From: Polynucleobacter paludilacus
GTDB lineage: Bacteria; Pseudomonadota; Gammaproteobacteria; Burkholderiales; Burkholderiaceae
Reading direction: 5' to 3'
Assembly: GCF_018687595.1 (NCBI RefSeq)
Contig: NZ_CP061298.1
Coordinates: forward strand, 186,001 to 250,000
Length of the DNA: 64,000 bases
Part shown: one piece after another, positions 59,180-64,000 of the stretch
Position numbering within the stretch: the stretch's first letter is position 1
Layout of the letters: each line of letters opens with the position of its first letter
The notes under the pieces: generated by a model
What the model was told of the DNA's origin: nothing
Seen by the model: only the letters and a program-made list of their open reading frames with translations
Databases searched by the model: none
Translations under genes and position numbers: made by a program

Positions 59180-59955
59180 TATTGAAACTCAGAAAGAAAG
59201 CGCGCGGGATCGGTAGGATTAAGGTAGCTTTGCTCTAGATGTAGTGAAAGACCCGGTATGCAAATGCCTAAGTAGCGTTTGGGTTTTGATAGAAACTGTA
59301 GTCTTCTTGGGATTTGTTTAAGGAAGCGCGATTTTGGAAGCAAGGCTTGTTTGGTCAGTACGCAGAAGTTATCGAAGTCAAAATCTTTTTTTGCGGTTTT
59401 GGTAATAGACCAGATATCACTATCAGCCCTTAAGGTTTTGCCTGTGACGGCAAATGTCATGGTGGTGGAGTTCGACGTTCTCCAGATTTGGCTTGGTCCT
59501 TTGACGATCTCGGTAGATTCAGAAAAGCGGTTTGCTTTGGCATAAGGATTCAGGGGTCCTCCTGATAGCTTATATTTATCTGAGTGATCGTAGAGGGTCA
59601 CATAATCAAAATAGGCCAATCCCTCTTCAATTGCTTGGGGTGCCTCAGGGAGATGTAAATAATCATCTTCCGCAAAATACAAAATATCATCATCTTTAGC
59701 AATTGAAAGCCCGATTTCATATAACTTCCAAAAGGACCCTGGATTGCCTAATTGGGTTTCGATGAGCTGATCAAACTGATAATCTTGCTTTAGGCGGGCG
59801 AGGAGCGCTTCATCGCAATTGTCAGCTACGCAAATGAATTCCCAGTCCTTAAAAACGCGCCTGAGATTATCTAGAGAATCAAACTTATTAATTCCTTCAA
59901 CCTTGACTTTGGGGTATCCTTTACTGCTGATTCGAAACAGAACAATTTTGCGCAT
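59179..59955 (-). CDS. Putative glycosyltransferase (GT2-like)
   Basis: This 258-residue protein opens RKIVLFRISSKGYPKVKVEG, has WEFICVADNCDEALLARLKQ and then DILYFAEDDYLHLPEAPQAI, an acidic EDD motif in the position of the GT-A metal site. GNPGSFWKLYEIGLSIAKDD fits a GT2-like core. The specific family is unclear. It is the first gene of a two-gene minus-strand unit and is divergent from rfbB, with 100 nt between starts. Confidence 0.68.
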   Translation of the reverse strand: MRKIVLFRISSKGYPKVKVEGINKFDSLDNLRRVFKDWEFICVADNCDEALLARLKQDYQFDQLIETQLGNPGSFWKLYEIGLSIAKDDDILYFAEDDYLHLPEAPQAIEEGLAYFDYVTLYDHSDKYKLSGGPLNPYAKANRFSESTEIVKGPSQIWRTSNSTTMTFAVTGKTLRADSDIWSITKTAKKDFDFDNFCVLTKQALLPKSRFLKQIPRRLQFLSKPKRYLGICIPGLSLHLEQSYLNPTDPARFLSEFQ

Positions 59956-60055
59956 TGATAGGATTTTTCTTTTAAATCAGTTGGTTATAGATTTTATAGC
60001 AAGGTCGGTTGCTCGACGTTGATAATGATTGCATAAATGTATTTTAAGGCTTTAT

Positions 60056-61114
60056 ATGATTTTAGTAACTGGTGGTGCGGGCTTTATTGGTGGTAATTTT
60101 GTCTTAGACTGGCTGTCTAATCCAAGCGCTGAAAGCATTATCAATTTAGATAAATTGACCTATGCAGGCAATTTAGCAACTCTTGATTCTCTTAAAGAAG
60201 ATCCTCGTCATATTTTCATTCATGGAGATATTGGTGATAAAGCGTTGGTCACTCATTTACTCAATCAGCATCAGCCTCGAGCGATTGTCAATTTTGCGGC
60301 AGAGAGCCACGTTGATCGCTCGATTCATGGTCCAGCGGAGTTCATTCAGACCAATATTCTGGGTACCTTTAATTTGCTGGAATGTGCCCGTGAATATTGG
60401 AGCAAGTTAGAGGAACAAGCTCAAGAACAATTTCGTTTTCATCATGTCTCAACCGATGAGGTCTATGGTTCGCTTTCACTGACAGATCCTGCATTTACTG
60501 AAACCAATCCCTACGAGCCAAATAGTCCTTACTCAGCATCAAAAGCGGCATCAGACCATTTAGTAAGAGCATGGTTTCATACCTACGGATTCCCGGTGGT
60601 GACAACCAATTGCTCGAATAATTACGGCCCTTATCATTTTCCTGAAAAATTAATTCCATTGGTCATTCTTAATGCCTTAGCTGGTAAGCCTTTGCCTATC
60701 TACGGTGATGGTCAACAAATTCGCGACTGGTTGTATGTCGGAGATCATTGTTCAGCAATCCGCGAGGTTTTAGCTAAAGGTAAGTTGGGTGAGACCTATA
60801 ACATCGGTGGCTGGAACGAAAAACCCAATATCGAAGTGGTGAAGACGATCTGTCAAATTCTGGATGAGCTGAAGCCTCGCGCCGATGGTAAGTCTTATGC
60901 TGAGCAAATTACTTTCGTCAAAGACCGTCCAGGCCATGATCGTCGCTATGCCATTGATGCTAGCAAAGTAGAGCGTGAGCTAGGCTGGCGTCCAGCGGAA
61001 ACCTTTGATACCGGCATTCGGAAAACAGTTCAATGGTATTTGAACAATCCAGTATGGGTTGAAGGAGTCGTGAGTGGTTCTTACCGTGACTGGTTGCAAA
61101 AACAATATCAATAA
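60056..61114 (+). CDS. rfbB: dTDP-glucose 4,6-dehydratase
   Basis: RfbB (RmlB) converts dTDP-glucose to dTDP-4-keto-6-deoxyglucose, the second step of dTDP-L-rhamnose synthesis. From the ATG at 60056, which follows AAGG, it has 352 residues. It shows the NAD loop [55 protein letters not shown] with catalytic Tyr/Lys, and [15 protein letters not shown]. The open frame extends nine codons upstream, but MILVTGG matches the family start. rfbD begins 4 nt later. Confidence 0.97.
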   Translation: MILVTGGAGFIGGNFVLDWLSNPSAESIINLDKLTYAGNLATLDSLKEDPRHIFIHGDIGDKALVTHLLNQHQPRAIVNFAAESHVDRSIHGPAEFIQTNILGTFNLLECAREYWSKLEEQAQEQFRFHHVSTDEVYGSLSLTDPAFTETNPYEPNSPYSASKAASDHLVRAWFHTYGFPVVTTNCSNNYGPYHFPEKLIPLVILNALAGKPLPIYGDGQQIRDWLYVGDHCSAIREVLAKGKLGETYNIGGWNEKPNIEVVKTICQILDELKPRADGKSYAEQITFVKDRPGHDRRYAIDASKVERELGWRPAETFDTGIRKTVQWYLNNPVWVEGVVSGSYRDWLQKQYQ

Positions 61115-61118
61115 TCGA

Positions 61119-62075
61119 ATGAAAGTTCTCGTATTCGGAGCGGGCGGCCAGTTGGGTAAAGCTTTTCATGCCTTACTGAGCGCACGTAAAGACTTGGACG
61201 TGAAGTGTGTAGGTCGCGCTGAATGCGATCTGACTGATCCATTGGCAATGACGCAGGTATTAGAGCAATCGCAAGCGCAGCTCATCATTAATGCCGCGGC
61301 TTACACAGCAGTGGATCAGGCTGAGACTGATACTGAGTCAGCATATGCGGTCAATGCCCACGCTCCTGAAGTGATGGCTCAGTATGCCGCTAAACATAAG
61401 GCGACCTTTCTGCATTACTCAACTGATTATGTATTTGATGGCAGTAAGTTAGGCTTTTATCTCGAAGATGATGTCTGCAATCCTCTGGGGGTCTACGGTA
61501 AGAGTAAGCGGGCCGGTGAAGTAGCGATTCAAAAAGTATTTGAGAGTAGCCCAGCAGGACAGTACGCTATTTTGCGAACCAGCTGGGTATATGGTGATGG
61601 TGGTAATTTCATCCGCACGATTTTGCGCTTAGCTAAAGAGCGCGAAGAGCTCAAAGTGATCAATGATCAATATGGTGTACCCACTAGCGCCGCTTGGTTA
61701 GCCTGTATTAGCTTAGAGCTTGTTTTAGATGCGCATTCACAGATCAAGACCTTTCCGTCGGGTATTTACCATGCGGTTCCTGCAGGTGAAGCAACTTGGT
61801 ATGGTTTGGCAACCCAAGTCCTTCATAGCGCGATCGAGGCTGGCATGATTCTGAAGCTGAAACCAGAAGCGGTCAAACCGATTCCCGCGATTGAGTACCC
61901 ACTGCCCGCTCCAAGACCTCAAAATTCGAGGATGGGAACCCAAAAATTGCGCATCGTCCTGGCTGATAAAAAGCCCAATGATTCAAGCTCTTATAATGAA
62001 ACAGCTCAAATTAGCGCTTTTCCCGATTGGCGCAAGATGGTAAAAAAGTACGTCAAGGATTTAAGTGCGAAGTAA
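61119..62075 (+). CDS. rfbD: dTDP-4-dehydrorhamnose reductase
   Basis: RfbD (RmlD) makes dTDP-L-rhamnose, the last step of the pathway. From the ATG at 61119 it has 318 residues: FGAGGQLGKAFHALLS, NAAAYTAVDQAETD, HYSTDYVFDGS, YGKSKRAGE and RTSWVYGDGGNF. It is about 20 residues longer than typical RmlD, because a polar stretch (ADKKPNDSSSYNETAQ) is inserted between the PRPQNSRMGTQKL region and the last helix FPDWRKMV. The active-site part is intact. Confidence 0.95.
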   Translation: MKVLVFGAGGQLGKAFHALLSARKDLDVKCVGRAECDLTDPLAMTQVLEQSQAQLIINAAAYTAVDQAETDTESAYAVNAHAPEVMAQYAAKHKATFLHYSTDYVFDGSKLGFYLEDDVCNPLGVYGKSKRAGEVAIQKVFESSPAGQYAILRTSWVYGDGGNFIRTILRLAKEREELKVINDQYGVPTSAAWLACISLELVLDAHSQIKTFPSGIYHAVPAGEATWYGLATQVLHSAIEAGMILKLKPEAVKPIPAIEYPLPAPRPQNSRMGTQKLRIVLADKKPNDSSSYNETAQISAFPDWRKMVKKYVKDLSAK

Positions 62076-62101
62076 TTCAATGGATTTGTGAAGGATAGGT
62101 A

Positions 62102-63028
62102 ATGAGCTTAAATCGTAAAGGCATTATTTTGGCTGGCGGTTCTGGTACGCGTTTGTATCCAGTAACTCAAGCGGTATCTAAACAGCTTATGCCCGTGTAT
62201 GACAAGCCCATGGTCTATTACCCACTCAGCACCCTGATGTTGGCTGGGATTCGAGATATCTTATTGATTTCAACACCGCACGATACGCCCCGTTTTACTG
62301 AGCTATTAGGCGATGGCTCGCAGTGGGGCTTAAACATTGAGTATTGTGTTCAACCTTCACCCGATGGATTGGCGCAAGCATTTACCTTGGGTAAGAATTT
62401 CATTAATGGACATCCCAGTGCTTTAGTGTTGGGCGACAATATTTTCTATGGTCATGAATTAGTAGATCAGCTGGACAGTGCAGATGAGCGTAATAGTGGT
62501 GCAACCGTATTTGCCTATCACGTCAATGACCCTGAGCGTTATGGTGTAGTGGAGTTTGATCGGACCTACAAGGCTCTCTCGATTGAAGAAAAGCCTTTGA
62601 AACCCAGAAGTAGTTATGCAGTTACCGGACTCTATTTTTACGACAATCAAGTCTGTGATATTGCTGCATCCATTAAGCCTAGCGCCCGCGGCGAATTAGA
62701 AATCACCGATGTCAATCGCGTCTATTTAGAGAAGCAAGAATTAAGTGTCGAAATCATGGGGCGGGGTTTTGCTTGGTTGGATACCGGGACGCATGATTCT
62801 TTGTTGGATGCAGCCGGCTTTATTGCGACCTTGCAAAAGCGTCAGGGTCTGATGGTGGCTTGTCCTGAAGAAATTGCCTATCGACAAGGATGGGTTTCCG
62901 CAGAAGCTGTTGAAAAGGTGGCGGCGCAACTCAGTAAAAATAGCTATGGGCAATACCTGAGCAAGATTCTGAATGAACTCAATACCTCATCTCAGCCGAT
63001 GAGCTTGTCGAATAAGAAAGGGCTCTAA
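62102..63028 (+). CDS. rfbA: Glucose-1-phosphate thymidylyltransferase
   Basis: RfbA (RmlA) couples dTTP to glucose-1-phosphate, the first step of dTDP-rhamnose synthesis. The 308-residue enzyme has the nucleotidyl-transfer motif [72 protein letters not shown] and [16 protein letters not shown]. Its stop overlaps the rfbC start by one base. Confidence 0.97.
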   Translation: MSLNRKGIILAGGSGTRLYPVTQAVSKQLMPVYDKPMVYYPLSTLMLAGIRDILLISTPHDTPRFTELLGDGSQWGLNIEYCVQPSPDGLAQAFTLGKNFINGHPSALVLGDNIFYGHELVDQLDSADERNSGATVFAYHVNDPERYGVVEFDRTYKALSIEEKPLKPRSSYAVTGLYFYDNQVCDIAASIKPSARGELEITDVNRVYLEKQELSVEIMGRGFAWLDTGTHDSLLDAAGFIATLQKRQGLMVACPEEIAYRQGWVSAEAVEKVAAQLSKNSYGQYLSKILNELNTSSQPMSLSNKKGL

Positions 63029-63594
63029 TGGCTGGCAGTGGAAAACTTCAAGTAACGCCAACGGCAATTCATGATGTATTGGTGATAGAGCCCAAAATAT
63101 TTGGTGATGAACGTGGCTGGTTTACTGAGTCCTTTAATGCAGAGGACTTTGCCCAAGCTACCGGCCTCAATCTCAATTTTGTTCAAGACAATCATTCATT
63201 CTCTCGGCAGTGGACCTTGCGCGGTCTTCACTACCAACTCGAGAAGACTCAGGGTAAATTGGTCAGAGTGGTTGCAGGTAGCGTATTTGATGTGGTGGTG
63301 GATATTCGTAAAGATTCACCTACCTATGGCAAGTGGGTCGGGCTTGATCTGAGTGCTGAAAACCATAAGCAACTGTGGATTCCTGCTGGCTTAGCCCATG
63401 GCTTTTTGGTACTTTCTGAAACTGCTGAGTTTTTGTATAAAACGACAGATTATTACCACCCACAAAGCGAAGCCTGTTTGGCCTGGAATGATCCTGAGAT
63501 TGCCATTGAGTGGCCTCTGCCACAGGGTGTTTCACCCAATATGAATGCCAAAGATAGCGCTGGTTTAGCTTGGGAAGTAGCCCCCAAGTTTTAA
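63028..63594 (+). CDS. rfbC: dTDP-4-dehydrorhamnose 3,5-epimerase
   Basis: RfbC (RmlC) epimerises the 4-keto sugar at C3 and C5. The cupin of 188 residues has GWFTESFNAEDFAQ, VQDNHSFSRQWTLRGLHYQ with the catalytic His region, GSVFDVVVDIRKDSPTYGKW, and IPAGLAHGFLVLSETAEFLYKTTDYY (second catalytic site). The four rml genes are complete and in the order B-D-A-C, and waaC follows. Confidence 0.97.
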   Translation: MAGSGKLQVTPTAIHDVLVIEPKIFGDERGWFTESFNAEDFAQATGLNLNFVQDNHSFSRQWTLRGLHYQLEKTQGKLVRVVAGSVFDVVVDIRKDSPTYGKWVGLDLSAENHKQLWIPAGLAHGFLVLSETAEFLYKTTDYYHPQSEACLAWNDPEIAIEWPLPQGVSPNMNAKDSAGLAWEVAPKF

Positions 63595-63624
63595 GCTGAG
63601 CCAAAACCATTGGATAATGCTCCG

Positions 63625-64000
63625 ATGGGCAATCCAAAAATCTTACTCGTGAAGTTATCTTCACTTGGGGACGTACTCCACAACTTACCGATCGTTTGGG
63701 ATTTGCGCGCTCGCTTTCCCGATGCACAGATTGATTGGGTCGTTGAGGAGGGTTATGTCAACCTGCTTAACCCTCTTCTTTCAAATCAGCACTTTCGAGG
63801 CATTGACCGAATCATTCCCTTTGGCTTGCGAGGCTGGAAAAAATCGCTCTTTTCACTGAAAACTTGGCAAGCTTTCTCTCTCTTTAAAAAAGATTTACAA
63901 GCACAGACCTACGATATCGTGATTGAGACTCAGGGCTTGCTGAAGTCAGCCCTGGTGTGTGCTCTAGCGAATAAAAGTTCTCACGTCGTAGTTACTGGCT
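63625..64000 (+). CDS. waaC: Lipopolysaccharide heptosyltransferase I, 3' end cut by the window
   Basis: The visible 125 codons encode the N-terminal domain of a GT9 heptosyltransferase. It opens PKILLVKLSSLGDVLHNLP, the highly typical WaaC start, and continues DAQIDWVVEEGYVNLL and YDIVIETQGLLKSALV. WaaC adds the first L-glycero-D-manno-heptose to Kdo2-lipid A on the cytoplasmic face. The ATG at 63625 is preferred; a TTG at 63610 in frame is an alternative. The gene continues past the right edge. Its position ties the rhamnose cluster to LPS core synthesis. Confidence 0.92.
   Translation, partial: MGNPKILLVKLSSLGDVLHNLPIVWDLRARFPDAQIDWVVEEGYVNLLNPLLSNQHFRGIDRIIPFGLRGWKKSLFSLKTWQAFSLFKKDLQAQTYDIVIETQGLLKSALVCALANKSSHVVVTG

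Overview
The window is a dense chromosomal segment of a betaproteobacterium, most likely a freshwater Burkholderiaceae of the Polynucleobacter type. The evidence is gene order and protein style: obgE-proB-CNP1-like-rppH-proS, aroQ-accB-accC-prmA-pfkB and fur/bamE-dapB-leuS-lptE-holA-proA are Burkholderiales neighbourhoods. The lysine/alanine-rich H1-like protein and the moderate G+C with very short intergenic gaps also fit. The genus is an inference; the sequence carries no rRNA marker. I saw no tRNA, rRNA, CRISPR array, insertion sequence or prophage gene.

Layout. 1-7400: partial obgE, proB, a CNP1-like lipoprotein, rppH, proS, ffh, a CcsA/YpjD-like membrane protein and an AmpD amidase fused to a PP0621-type zinc ribbon. 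7400-12670: the aerobic ribonucleotide reductase genes nrdA and nrdB behind a promoter with a well-spaced pair of NrdR boxes, then a histone H1-like gene whose conserved tail lies in the -1 frame. 12670-18280 (minus strand): a PfkB kinase, a PrmA-DUF3426 fusion, accC, accB and aroQ, then a TlpA-like thioredoxin. 18300-25000: mpl, a FabG-like reductase, an RNB-domain ribonuclease, a TonB-like protein, aroE and mtgA. 25000-31350: pyrF, corA, pncC, pgpA, thiL and maeB. 31350-36000: two AT-rich dyads, a barstar-like gene, rsmE, tkt and gap. 36000-45540: fur, divergent from a long bamE-dapB-leuS-lptE-holA-proA-hemJ-rlmL-like run. 45600-52030: rubredoxin, hemL, apaH, phr, yqgE, ruvX, pyrR and pyrB.

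52050-60000 is the accessory part: eight surface-polysaccharide genes (seven glycosyltransferase-like proteins and one O-antigen ligase/polymerase-like protein) on both strands. They sit directly after pyrB, where Burkholderia relatives usually carry pyrC. They are followed by a complete dTDP-L-rhamnose set in the order rfbB-rfbD-rfbA-rfbC and the start of waaC, so the block probably builds the LPS core or a rhamnose-containing surface glycan.

The most notable signals are these. (1) A possible -1 frameshift in the H1-like gene: an in-phase A AAA AAG heptamer inside an A9 run, a stop codon, a hairpin 6 nt after the heptamer, and the family's C-terminal tail in the new frame. (2) The PrmA-DUF3426 fusion, which has lost the usual zinc ribbon and has a second A9 run at its junction. 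(3) The PP0621-AmpD fusion. (4) The NrdR box pair overlapping a -10 element. (5) A 29-bp near-perfect dyad covering a TATAAT element ahead of the barstar-like gene. (6) A glutamate 5-kinase without its PUA domain.
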